The notes beneath the pieces were generated by a model that searched no databases, had not been told where the DNA came from, and saw only the letters and a list, made by a program, of their open reading frames with translations. Below, piece after piece: positions 23,317-33,003 of a stretch of 64,000 nt of DNA; the stretch's first letter is position 1, and each line of letters begins with the position of its first letter. Source of the stretch: Capsicum annuum (Eukaryota > Streptophyta > Magnoliopsida > Solanales > Solanaceae); assembly GCF_002878395.1 (NCBI RefSeq), contig NC_061115.1:98548799-98612798 (forward strand), written 5' to 3'. The position numbers and the translations under genes are program-made.

Positions 23317-23321
23317 TACAC
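23317..23321. repeat. Target site duplication of E1 (right), TACAC
   Basis: Identical to 765-769 and directly after the terminal CA of the right LTR. Confidence 0.9.
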
Positions 23322-23478
23322 AAAAATACTATGCTACCCTATCAAATTCGATGCTCCGCGCTGAATGGCATAGCTCAAATTTTCATCGGAGGTCATTTCA
23401 ATAGGAAGTAGGTCACACACCCATGTGTCATTTACTTAACTTTCATTCAATTGGTCAAAATGAGTTTGGAAGCCTCGA
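23322..23478 (-). repeat. Layer 0 minus-strand LTR, piece 2 of 3
   Basis: This 157-base remnant separates E1 from E2. On the minus strand it contains AATTTGATAGGG, a landmark shared with the E2 LTR (near 23873). It continues from 59931 on one side to 769 on the other once the two insertions are removed. No gene. Confidence 0.6.
23474..23478. repeat. Target site duplication of E2 (left), CTCGA
   Basis: It pairs with CTCGG at 59926-59930, four of five bases, with the last base changed. Combined with matching LTR ends this fixes E2 at 23479-59925. Confidence 0.8.
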
Positions 23479-23993
23479 TGTAACGACTTGATTTATTTTG
23501 TCAATTAAGTGAAATATTAAATTTTGTGTGATTTGAACATTTTACCCAGCCTTGTGGTTGCTTTGTGGAGGGCTCGATTCCAAATATATTTCGGTGTGAA
23601 TTAGGCGAAATTGTTGTTTTTGGTGAATTTAAAAGCATAATAATTAGCTTCCGTCAATATTTATTAATTTGTGCATCGAATGGCAGAACGTACTATGTCA
23701 GTAAATTCAAAATGTCATTTTAGTGTTGTAACTTGGTTGTTGTAGCTTTATGGAATTTATATCTCATTTTGATACTTGGCTTAGAAATGTTTTGAAATTG
23801 AGTTTCGAGGGACAAATTTGTGAGAATGATGTTTTTTGAAAATATATTGTCACCAGTAAGTCCATAGCATCAAATTTGATAGGGAAACTTGTTTCATTTG
23901 CATTATCGTGATTCTTGATGAATCTCCAGGGGTCCGCGAAGACTTGAAATCCCAAGTCTCCATAGCTGGTGCACCTTTTAGCTTGTGCAGTTG

Positions 23994-24201
23994 CTAAAGT
24001 GCTACTTTGGGCACTTTAGTAACAGGCGCTAAAGTGCCTCATGGTCGCTTTACCGCTAATCAGCTGGGCAAGGGCTCTTTAGTGGATCTCATCCAATTTA
24101 GCGGAGGGCACTAAAGCATCCCTTGTTTGCTTTAGCGAACTATCATGCTAAGCGGGTACTACTAAAGTGGTACTTGATTGCTTTAGTAGTAACAGCTAAA
24201 G
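23994..24201 (+). repeat. Alternating CTAAAG/CTTTAG cassette in the E2 U3
   Basis: Nine exact words alternate strictly in orientation. CTAAAG is at 23994, 24029, 24111, 24162 and 24196. CTTTAG is at 24014, 24077, 24130 and 24181. Most are extended to GCTAAAGTG or CACTTTAG. The run ends 38 bases before the TATA-like box. The other LTR keeps a decayed version (49200-49425). Confidence 0.85.
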
Positions 24202-24239
24202 TATCCACTTGACCTCATTAGCGGCACTAAGCACCTGGG

Positions 24240-24247
24240 TATAAATA
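24240..24247 (+). promoter_or_regulatory. TATA-like box of the E2 5' LTR
   Basis: TATAAATA sits just after the inverted-word cassette. The 3' LTR has a decayed TCTAAATA at the same place (49431). It is the likely promoter of E2. Confidence 0.65.
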
Positions 24248-24916
24248 ATCCTTTTCTTGATTTTTTTCATCATTTTTTAGATTTGTGACTTGGAGCTTGG
24301 GGATCATGTTTTTGACTATTTTCTTCTATTTTTTAGCTTGGGTAAGCTGAGAATCCCTATTTCAATTACTTTTCTTCGATTCTGAACATTTAAACATCGT
24401 TAAAACTTAGAGTTAAAGGTAAAATTTGGGGATTTTTTCTCAAAAGACCTAATTATAATATTTCTCTTTTTTAAACCCTAATTCAACTATTTTCACATGG
24501 GTTTTCTTCAATGAGTTCCTTTAATTATGGAAAATATATTTTTTGACAAAAATTTCAATTTTACCCTTCTTTTTCAGAAACCCATTGTGGGTCTACTTTT
24601 GACCCCGACTTACAAATAAGGAATGTGGGTATCTTTGATTTTCTTTTGAAGCATAGATTCTATATTTCTATGTATTAGTTAATTCTGGATCCGTTCGTGA
24701 GGGAAAGGCTCCATGTAGAAGGTTATTTGGTCTGGTTTTTAGCATTTGAGGTAATTTATGGAATAAATTTCTTCAAACTGGGTTGGGTGGTTAATATTTG
24801 TAAAAAATCATGTTAAGGGTATTGGAACCAATCATGAAAATTGATATATTATTGTTACATGCCCGTGGGGGGCCTATATTATTGCTAATTGGTAGTTTTT
24901 GGACATTCCCCATTTG

Positions 24917-25172
24917 TATTGGCTAATTTTAAGTGCTTTTAATCCAAAATTCACTTTTAAGCACTTTTAAAGTGTTTGGGTAAATTTAAAAAGTGCTTAT
25001 AAGCACTTAATTTTAAGCTAAAATGCTAAAAATAAGCGAAAAGTCGAAAGATAGAAATCTTAACTTATGGTTTTTGGCTTAAAATGCTAAAAATAAGTCA
25101 AATGATATAAGTTAGAATTTCTAGCTTATGGCTGGATTATAAGTCAAAAGCCAAAAGTCAATCTAGACAGGC
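24917..25172. mobile_element. hAT-like MITE inside the E2 5' LTR
   Basis: About 256 bases are absent from the other E2 LTR at the same point. The flanks CCCATTTG (24909-24916) and ACAATTTG (25173-25180) agree at six of eight bases, as for a decayed 8-bp hAT duplication. Both ends carry weakly inverted AAAAGC / GCTTTT-type sequences. The inside is full of GCTTATAAGCACTT-like palindromes. No coding capacity. The superfamily is inference. Confidence 0.6.
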
Positions 25173-25530
25173 ACAATTTGCTATGTGTGACCGTGTAGGG
25201 TTTTATATGATATTACAGGCCTTGTGTATGTGAAATTAGTTTTATCTTATTTAATATAAAATCCTAATGTGGAATCGATGGTGTATTTTGGTGTATTTTA
25301 CTCTATTAGCATATGGATTATGTTGGTTTTCATGGATGGATGGAATATTAAGTGGATTTTTTGCTCACTTGGTTGATATATTAGTTGGATATGGACATTC
25401 TCATTCTAGTTTGTTGTGAGCATTACATCGTCATATCATATACATTTATCAAACATTAGTATGACCATGGGAATACTAGAAATACTAGCCTTTTTTGATA
25501 AAAATACGGCATTTTTAAAACCCTCTATAT

Positions 25531-25535
25531 ATGGA
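25531..25535. repeat. Target site duplication of the TRIM, ATGGA
   Basis: It is identical to 26159-26163 and brackets the 623-bp insert exactly. The empty site is seen in the other E2 LTR (about 50450, GATGGATTAG). Confidence 0.88.
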
Positions 25536-25762
25536 TGTGACACCCCAACTTAGGGAAAGGACTCCCATATCGAAAAAACACAGGAAGGATAATGGGTATA
25601 TAAGTAAGCAAGTCTTACTCCGTAGTGATGCGTCATAAAGCCATGTGGTCCTAGTCCCAAAGAAAAATATATCACTAGTGGGTTTGGGAGTTACAGGGGT
25701 CTCTCGGGCCTTGATGGTTTGGGATGCCTATTACGGCTAGGACCTCAGCTCGGGTCCTGACA
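25536..25762 (+). repeat. TRIM 5' LTR (227 bp)
   Basis: It starts TGTGACACCCC and ends CCTGACA. It pairs with 25932-26158. Confidence 0.9.
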
Positions 25763-25765
25763 GAA

Positions 25766-25778
25766 TGGTATCAGAGCC
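25766..25778 (+). other. TRIM primer-binding site (initiator-Met tRNA)
   Basis: TGGTATCAGAGCC is an exact match to the plant initiator-Met primer site, three bases past the LTR. Confidence 0.92.
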
Positions 25779-25919
25779 AGTTCTGTGTCAGCCCTCTCGA
25801 TGTGGGCCAAAGTTTAAAATAAGTCTAGGTAAATCCTGATAAAGCGGGGCAAATTTTAGTCCTGAGCCTAGGCAAATCCCATTAGGTGGGGCAAACCTCA
25901 GCGAGGACACTGAGTCCAT

Positions 25920-25931
25920 AAGGGAGGTGCA
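25920..25931 (+). other. TRIM polypurine tract
   Basis: AAGGGAGGTGCA directly precedes the second LTR. Confidence 0.75.
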
Positions 25932-26158
25932 TATGACACCCCTACTTAGGGTAAGAAGACCTACATCGACAAAATACAGGAGGGATGCTGGGTATATTAG
26001 TAAGCAAGTCTTACTCCCTAGTGATACATTTTAAAGCCGTACAGGCCTAGACCTAAAGCAGACAATATCACTAGTGGCTTGGGGAGTTACAGGGGTCTCT
26101 TGGGCCTTGATGGTTCGGTATGCCCGTTGCGGCCAGGTCCTCGGCTTGGGTTGTGATA
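25932..26158 (+). repeat. TRIM 3' LTR (227 bp)
   Basis: It starts TATGACACCCC, where the terminal TG has become TA, and ends TTGTGATA, where CA has become TA. It is the same length as the first repeat. Confidence 0.88.
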
Positions 26159-27049
26159 ATGGATTTGATGGAGAGGAGATATGAATATTGTACCAAATAT
26201 AGAATGTATATGGGTTGAGAAACCCCCATAGGTCCTACCTCAGGAGCACAACTCTATAGGTGTATATGGAAGTTGTGCGACAACCTTGTGCATTATCATC
26301 ATGATCATCATCATCAACACATAACATACCTTGTGCTCTATTTGTGTTGTATTATTATTTTTATATGAGATTTTTCTATGTCTATTATTACATATTGCCT
26401 ACATATGTGATATCTGTATACTTATTCTTCTTTGTTATATTTGAATTTGGCATATATCAATAGTGTAGAGCTTTTAATGGAGACCGTGTGGGCTACTATT
26501 TGGGACATGTTATAATTGAAGGTGACATATCCATAGAGTGTATTACATATGTTTTATATTCTACTTTGCTCAGTTCGTCTATGATACCTAATGAGTACAA
26601 GTGATCCGTACTCATTCCTACTGTACCCTTTTGGTGTAAATCAAAGTACGAGTGCACTTCACAACAGTTAATTCAGGTGGTACTTGGAGCCCATTAAAGG
26701 TAGCAGTTTATCGATGTATCCAAAGTTGTCTACTACCTTTTCTCATCTAAATTATGCCTTTATTATATCCAGAGATAGAGTATGACCCTTTTTAGACATC
26801 CTATGGATTTTGACTTTGAGTTTTATTAGCCAGTTCTTACATTATAACACCATGTTTTGGGGCATTGCATAGTATATAGACTATGTATTCTTTTTTACTT
26901 TATATGTGTGGTTCGACTCCGTTCTAAAATCTTTCCTTAGGTTCTGGTATAATATTTCTTTTTATATCAGTTTAGGTGATAAGCTTACTTATCAAAGCTT
27001 TTCGTAACAAGTTCCATCATGAACTTTGATTTTTAGGTTGTTACAAATT

Positions 27050-27063
27050 AAAATTACAGCATC
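27050..27063 (+). other. E2 primer-binding site, decayed
   Basis: The bases after the LTR align with AATTGGTATCAGAGCATC at 13 of 18 positions, which is an eroded initiator-Met primer site. Confidence 0.55.
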
Positions 27064-27527
27064 TAGTTTCATTTGTCTAAATAGTGTAAGAATGGGGTGT
27101 CTAATAGAGACTCGCAAATTGGTACGTAGACGTTTGTATCTATCTTTGAGAGGCTATAAGATGTCTTCAGAAAACTTTCCTTATTTTCATTCTATATCAT
27201 GTGGATCCTTCATTACTTGAGTTTTTAGTCATATTTCATTTTTTCATTGATGGGGAGGACAACATCCAGTGAGGATAGAGATTCAAATCCATTATCTAAG
27301 GACAGAGCCCAGTCTAGAGGGAGAGTTATGAGTTTTTGCTGAGATCGATATAAAGGACGAGCACAAAGATCTACCCCATCTACCAAAAACACTAGGGAGC
27401 TCTCCCGTGAGCCTCAAGATAAGCATATTAAAGATATGGGTCCTACTTAGGTTCCATTGAGTTCTTCTACCCCAATCTTAGAGAGGTTACTAGTTACTTG
27501 TTGAGCCTATTGGAGAGTTCTCCTGGT

Positions 27528-27689
27528 GTTCCTCCAACTCTGAGTATTTTACCTCCGTCTGCACCAGAGTTTGCTTATGGTATTCCTCCAATTTTGAGTA
27601 TGGATCCACCTATTATACAAATATATGCTTATGGTACTCCACAGACATTGAGTGTGGTCCCTCTATTAGTGCCTATATTTGAGTATGGT
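27528..27689 (+). repeat. Three 54-bp tandem repeats in the E2 gag N-terminus
   Basis: Units at 27528-27581, 27582-27635 and 27636-27689 encode 18-residue Pro-rich modules of the form xPPxLSxxPPxxxxYAYG. The period is an exact multiple of three and the frame is open, so they expanded while gag was still under selection. Confidence 0.75.
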
Positions 27690-28672
27690 GTTTCGAGATA
27701 TGGATTTTGGCCTTCTTTTATGATGCCTCCTTTAATGGGTTCTCAGCCAATCAAATTTACTATGTCTCCCATTGTTATGAGTGCAGCTATGTAGATTAAG
27801 GATCAGAAGAGGTTTAAGAGGTTCACTCATTTGGGTCCTCCTAGGTTCGGTGGTGCTATAGGCGAGGATAAGTATGAGTTCTTAAGAAGTTGCATAACCT
27901 AGGTTATCTTTTATTGAATGGGGTTACTTACACTATTTACTAATTGAGAGATGCAGCCAGATATTAGTAGTGGTGACTTATGTTTTGTCGACCCCTTGGT
28001 TGGCCAGAGATGACTTGGGATCAGTTTACAAACACTTTTCTAGATAGATTTATGCCTTTCCTTTAGTGGGATCTAATGATAGATGAGATTGATCACTTGT
28101 AGTAGGGCGATATGACTATTACGGAGTATGAGACATGTTTCCATACCTTGTCGAGATATTCCTATGCCAATATTTTTATCAGGTCTGAGAATATAAGAAT
28201 GTTCAATAAGGGGTTGGATGTTTCTCTTCAGCTATCTATGACTTAGATGGTAGTGTATGGAGCATTGTTTCAAAGTATTATGGATCATTCTAAGATGAAT
28301 GAGTCTATTCTTTGATCATCTCAGGGAGGTGCCAAGAAGGTGTAATGTTTGGGTGAGCTGATAGGTCATATCTCTCAAGGTGGAGATTGTAAAAGCTTTA
28401 GTAGGTATCATGGAAGACTAGTGCGGGTTGTCTTATAGAGTTTAGGAAGAGCGTCTTCTATTTTGACAGCTTTAGATGGTCATCCTAGTTTAGTCGTACC
28501 TCTTTCCCTTGAGATGGGCTACAGTTTGCTGTGTATAGTGAGATTAGACATTTAGCCAAGGACTATCCCCGCCGTGTCTTCAGAGCTACTCCTATATCTA
28601 CTGTGAGAGGTAGAGGTCCTTCTAGGGGTACAAGAGGTAGAGGTAAGGGTGCTCGAGAAGGACTAGGGACTA

Positions 28673-28677
28673 CCTAG
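28673..28677. repeat. Target site duplication of E3 (left), CCTAG
   Basis: It is identical to 37819-37823, just past the right LTR of E3. The site is inside the E2 gag tail. Confidence 0.9.
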
Positions 28678-29029
28678 TGTAAGATCCCACAAAATTTCTA
28701 AGCTTAATTCAGTCCTTTAAGCTTATCAAGGGGTCCCAGACTTAGATAAAAAATATAATTCTAATTAAGTTCCCATACTTAGCCTATTATTGGCCTTCGA
28801 AATTGGCAATTTCATTTTCCACCTTAACGTTCTTTAATGGTCTGAATTTTAGTTAATTCATGATCAGAGAGGTCCATAGGTAGTCCCGGATAAGTTGCGG
28901 GTTTTTCGGACCACGTTTAGACCATGTTTGTAAGCTTAAAATAGTTGACCAATGCAATCTTAGTGCACCGCGTTGCCAATCATATTATTTGATATTATTG
29001 CAAGTTGCCAGGGTCAAAGTACTAAGACT

Positions 29030-29105
29030 CAACACGATGATGGCGCGACATGTTGACTATCGCGTCGATGGCATCGATACGCCGCATCGATAATACCGTC
29101 AATGC
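29030..29105 (+). repeat. Inverted-word cassette of the E3 U3
   Basis: A dense run of GATGGCGCG, ATCGCGTCGATG, GCATCGAT and CGCCGCATCGAT words lies here. The cluster is rich in CG in an AT-rich context and occurs about 60 bases upstream of the TATA position. The 3' LTR copy (35400-35475) has lost most CGs. Confidence 0.7.
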
Positions 29106-31363
29106 CCAGTTTCAGTGATTAACTATCCATATTTTTAAGGGCAAAAGGGTCAATTTCCCACACCTATGTAAGTCTAAAGAACGGGATTTAGCTGTAATTC
29201 AACAAAAATATAGTCTCTCTCAAGTTTCTCTCAAGAACAAGTTAAGGTTTTCAATTAAGGATTCAAATTCAATACTCAAATTAATGAATTTCGCCATCAA
29301 TCTTCGTAAAATCAAGAACTAAGGTATGTCAAGTGTTGATTTATGGATTCCTTTAATCCATGAAGTCTAAGAACCCTCTTTCAAATTATAAAACATGATA
29401 TTTATGTTGTGGGTTATTTGTAACCATATTTATCTTATTATGTGATTCCCAAGTTGGAATCTTTATGTATTTTTTTTTGTAAAACTACGTTAGCATGCAA
29501 GTTGAAGTACATGAATTGAGTTGTTTATGATGTGTAAGTTGATGACTGCACCTATGCCCTAAGTTGTGCATGTAAGGTGTTTAACAAAGTGCCTAAGAGG
29601 ATAGAAATTGTGTGTTATAGCTCAATTATGACTCAAATAATAAATGCATGTTTTACCCTTATGACCAAGAATGACTTCCATGATATTGTGTGCATTATGA
29701 GTATTTGATGGAATGTTCATGAGATTAGGTTTATGAAAGTATGATATGTCTATATGCAATTCCATTCATGTACAACATTATAATAACCATGTTCTTCATA
29801 AAATCTCCAACTTATTGTATTATGAATTGTTGATATTGGTCATGTGTTCAAGAAGTATCAAGTCTTATCAGTTTCATGCTATCGAGTCCTGGGGGTACTT
29901 GTACCCGACAATTTAGTTGTGTGCCTAGAGCCAGTGATAGTTTTCATGATACTCTCAGTCAAGCCATGATTATTAGAATTAAGTCAGTTACATGATTCAG
30001 GAAAACCCAGTAATCTCAGTACCATCGGTAATCTCATTAACCTTAGTAATCTCTATCAGTTATCAGATCTCAGTAGTATTCCGTTAGTCAACAAAAATTT
30101 AGTGAACTCTGTTTAAATCAACTAAACAATACTATTAATAACAGTTCATTTCAGTTTAAATCAGTTTAGTGTCTCTTCAGTTGGGAGTAGGATTCTGCAC
30201 CTAGTGAACCCAAGGATAGGGACTTACCTGTTAGCCAGTAGAGGGTGTGATCCTTAGAAGAAATCTTTCTATTCCAAAACTATGTCGCTAGCGTAGGTTG
30301 AGATGTACCCTACGAGTTTAGGGATTATACACCTCATCTGAGTTTTTCTACTAGGAGGGGTCGACAGAAGAGCTCCATGTCCAAAAGGGTTTACTCACAG
30401 CTTGTCTTTACCCGTGGCACGATATTAACACCCTTCCAGTTGAGGTTATAGGTTGGACCCCACCAGTTTAATTTTGGGGCATATCAGTTAGATGATTACC
30501 TCCCACAGTCTCAGTTTCGGATCCAGTCTCGATAATAGAACTCAGTTCAGTTATATAGTTTCAGGACTGTCAGATACAATCGCTCATCTCAGTACGAAAC
30601 TCAGCTAGTTCCATTAGAATTAGGACTGTCACACATATTCATCTAGTTAATAGTATATTAATTACATGAAATTCATGTTACCAGTATTCAGATTTCAAGT
30701 TTGTCAGATACAGTTAATCAGACTTGTACTTCATAATCAGACTTGTCAGAAATAATCATTTCTTTATCAGTATTATGACATTAGTTCCTCAGTACTTAAT
30801 AGATTTAGTCATTCAACATCCCAGTATTAGTACTCAGATATCAGTAAATCCACATTATCAGAATTCATGAGTCATTGTTATCACGATCTCAGTTACAGAT
30901 ACGTATTCATACATGTATTCTCACATTCATGTTATTCAGTTAATTAGTATTGTTCATGCATATGAACCATTGCATTAAGCCTACCTCACTTGCATACCAG
31001 TATATTCAATCGTACTGACGCATTTCCGGTATGGTGTTTTATACCATAGGTTTAGAATCACGCTCCAGAGTATCAGTAGCAGTCCAGTTTTAGCAGTTAG
31101 AGTCAGCAGTGAGTCCTCATCATTCAAGGATGTTATTATTTAATTATTTCATTTATTTTAGTACTTAGTTTATTTGAATAGATGGAGTTAGTTAGGGGAT
31201 TATCGCATCAACTCTTTATTTAGACAGTTCATTTGTAGAGGCTTTCAGACTACAGTACGTTCAGACAGTAATTTTTGTTGTTCTGGTGTTGCTATACCAT
31301 ATTTTCAATTGTGTATTAGTATTGAAGCTTATGACCTTTCAATTCATATTTTTGAATTTATAA

Positions 31364-31391
<28 letters not shown>
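31364..31391. repeat. ATT microsatellite in the E3 5' LTR
   Basis: About nine ATT units. The 3' LTR has only about five at the same place (37702-37717), so the tract changed length after insertion. Confidence 0.85.
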
Positions 31392-31394
<3 letters not shown>

Positions 31395-31493
31395 TTCTCA
31401 GTTATAAATATCAGTAATGGGTTAGTTTGTGGTCCTTCAGGATTATGAGCACCGTGTAGCATTCTGGGTACCAGATTCGGGGCATTATGAACT

Positions 31494-31506
31494 TAGTATC
31501 AGAGCC
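31494..31506 (+). other. E3 primer-binding site (initiator-Met tRNA)
   Basis: TAGTATCAGAGCC has one mismatch to TGGTATCAGAGCC and lies four bases past the LTR. Confidence 0.88.
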
Positions 31507-31709
31507 TAGGGTTCAACACGTCCAAGGAAGTCTGAAAAGTCGTATCTAGTAGAGTCTTGTACATGGGTGTGTTGTGCACCAAACTTATGTGCAGGAGGCT
31601 ATGAGATGTTTTAGGAACAGTTTTCTTTCTTTCAGTATTCATATCGTGCGAGTCAAGAGCTCCATCTAAACTCTCAGTGTAATCCCTTCTTCTCTTCCGT
31701 TTATAGAAC

Positions 31710-33003
31710 ATGCCTTCAAAGAGGACTCAGGAAAAAAAATGGGAGATTAGCCAGCCCCTCAGCCCGATTAGCCTAACCCTTTAGGCAAAAATATCTCTTA
31801 TGTAGAATTCAAGACTGCATTCACTACTTTAGCCAATTCAATCACAGCTCAAAATGATCAGCTAGATACTGTTTTGACCAACCCAGTGGCCAATTCTGCT
31901 GCAGTAAGGATTTGGGACTTCACCCGAATAAATCCTCCTCTATTATCAGGTTCTATATCTGAAGAGGATCCACAGGAGTTCCTCGATCAAGTTTAGAAAG
32001 TCACATATATGATGGGAGTAACTTCCAGTGAGAGTGCCGAGTTTGCCTCCTATCATCTACAAGATGTAGCCCATACGTGGTTTAAGAAGTGAAAGGTAGA
32101 TAGGGGTACAAATATAGAGCCTATAGAGTGGGAAGAGTATGTTGCGGCTTTCTTAGGTAGATTTTTTTCCCTTGGAGCAGAAATAAGCCAAAGTGTTACA
32201 GTTTATCAACCTCATACAAGGTAGCATGAACGTAAAAGAAAACTTCCTCAAGTTTACTCAATGAGCCATGTACACTCCCCATGTAGTAGAAGATAGTAAA
32301 TCTAGAATGAATAAGTTTGTGTCTAGGATATAAGATATAGTGGCTAATGAGTGTAGGACTGTGATATTGATTATGGATATGGACATGTCTAGGCTTATGG
32401 TCCATCCTCAACAGATTGAGGAGCAAAAACTTAAGAAGAAAGAGAGACAAAATAAGAGAGCCAGAACTGGTACTTTTAGGTTTTCTCATCCAGGGTCGCA
32501 TAGTGGTAACCGTTCTCAGCATAGACATAATTTTAAAACCCTAGTTCTATCTTCAGCTAGTACACTAGTACTAAAGTTTAGAAATTACCACAGAGATAGG
32601 GTACCAGGCTCTAAGGCCCATGGTATTGAGGGCAGGGATTTTACTCATCCGCTTTGCGAAGAGTGCGGTAAACATCATAAGGTTATATGTAGAGCCAATA
32701 GTGATGTGTATTTTTGATATGGTGAGTCGGGTTACAAGGTCCGAGATTGTCATAGGCCTAGCCCTAGAAGCAAGCATGGTCGTCCTTCAGCTCAGTTCGG
32801 TCGCCCGAATCAGCCAGGTGCTAGTTCCAGCGCTATCAAAGGGCAACGCCCAAATAGACTCTATGCACTTTAGCCCCGAAAGGATTAGGAAAGTCCTCCT
32901 AGTGAACCACTGGTATGTACAGGTCCCTCATTTACATATTCACGTTTCTTCAGATTCAGTAACTTCTTTTTTCTTTTGTAACTCCTTTCATAGCAATCAA
33001 CTT
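31710..33003 (+). pseudogene. gag: E3 gag, broken
   Basis: The ATG at 31710 opens MPSKRTQE. The core reads across frames as SSIKF-like, then VLQFINLIQGSMNVKENFLK (about 32198-32260) and ECRTVILIMDMDMSRLM, which is the gag core of Tekay/Del elements. An open stretch at 32340-32717 ends with the first Cys/His motif CEECGKHHKVIC (about 32660). The classical zinc knuckle follows as GESGYKVRDC, with the first Cys and the His both changed to Tyr. A Ser/Pro-rich tail (HGRPSAQFGRPNQPG) follows. Gag would package RNA; this copy is dead. Confidence 0.8.

Larger units (their letters stand above)
25536..26158 (+). mobile_element. TRIM (miniature LTR retrotransposon, 623 bp)
   Basis: It has two direct repeats of 227 bp (25536-25762 and 25932-26158) around 169 bp of internal sequence. 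The internal part opens with an initiator-Met primer site and ends with a purine tract, and codes for nothing. This is the textbook TRIM layout: an element small enough to move only with enzymes supplied by others. The perfect ATGGA duplication and the empty site in the sister LTR confirm it. The two repeats agree at roughly 80-85 percent by eye. Confidence 0.92.
23479..27045 (+). repeat. E2 5' LTR (3567 bp including two insertions)
   Basis: It starts TGTAACGACTTG and ends GGTTGTTACA. It aligns with 48669-50753 plus 59344-59925. The extra length comes from a MITE-like insert at 24917-25172 and a TRIM at 25536-26158, both absent from the other LTR, so both arrived after E2. Confidence 0.88.
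27250..28677 (+). pseudogene. gag: E2 gag, broken and cut by E3
   Basis: The start is near 27250 (MGRTTSSEDRD). A Pro-rich N-terminal section with three 18-residue repeats (27528-27689) follows. The capsid core, spread over frames, reads LGPPRFGGAIGEDKYEFLRS, then WDQFTNTFLDRFMPF (about 28017-28060) and a TEYETCFHTLSRY block. A zinc knuckle near 28510-28560 is decayed: EIRHLAKDYPR keeps the His, but Cys residues are replaced, including the last one by Tyr. A basic Arg/Gly tail (RGTRGRGKG) is cut by E3 after 28677. The pol continues at 37824. Confidence 0.78.
28678..31489 (+). repeat. E3 5' LTR (2812 bp)
   Basis: It starts TGTAAGATCCC and ends GGCATTATG, where the terminal CA has decayed. It contains a CG-rich inverted-word segment (about 29030-29105), a decayed TATA (29164-29172, CTATGTAAG), a donor-like AAG/GTATGT (GT at 29324), AGTAATCTC microrepeats (30000-30075) and an expanded ATT microsatellite (31364-31391). 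Confidence 0.88.
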
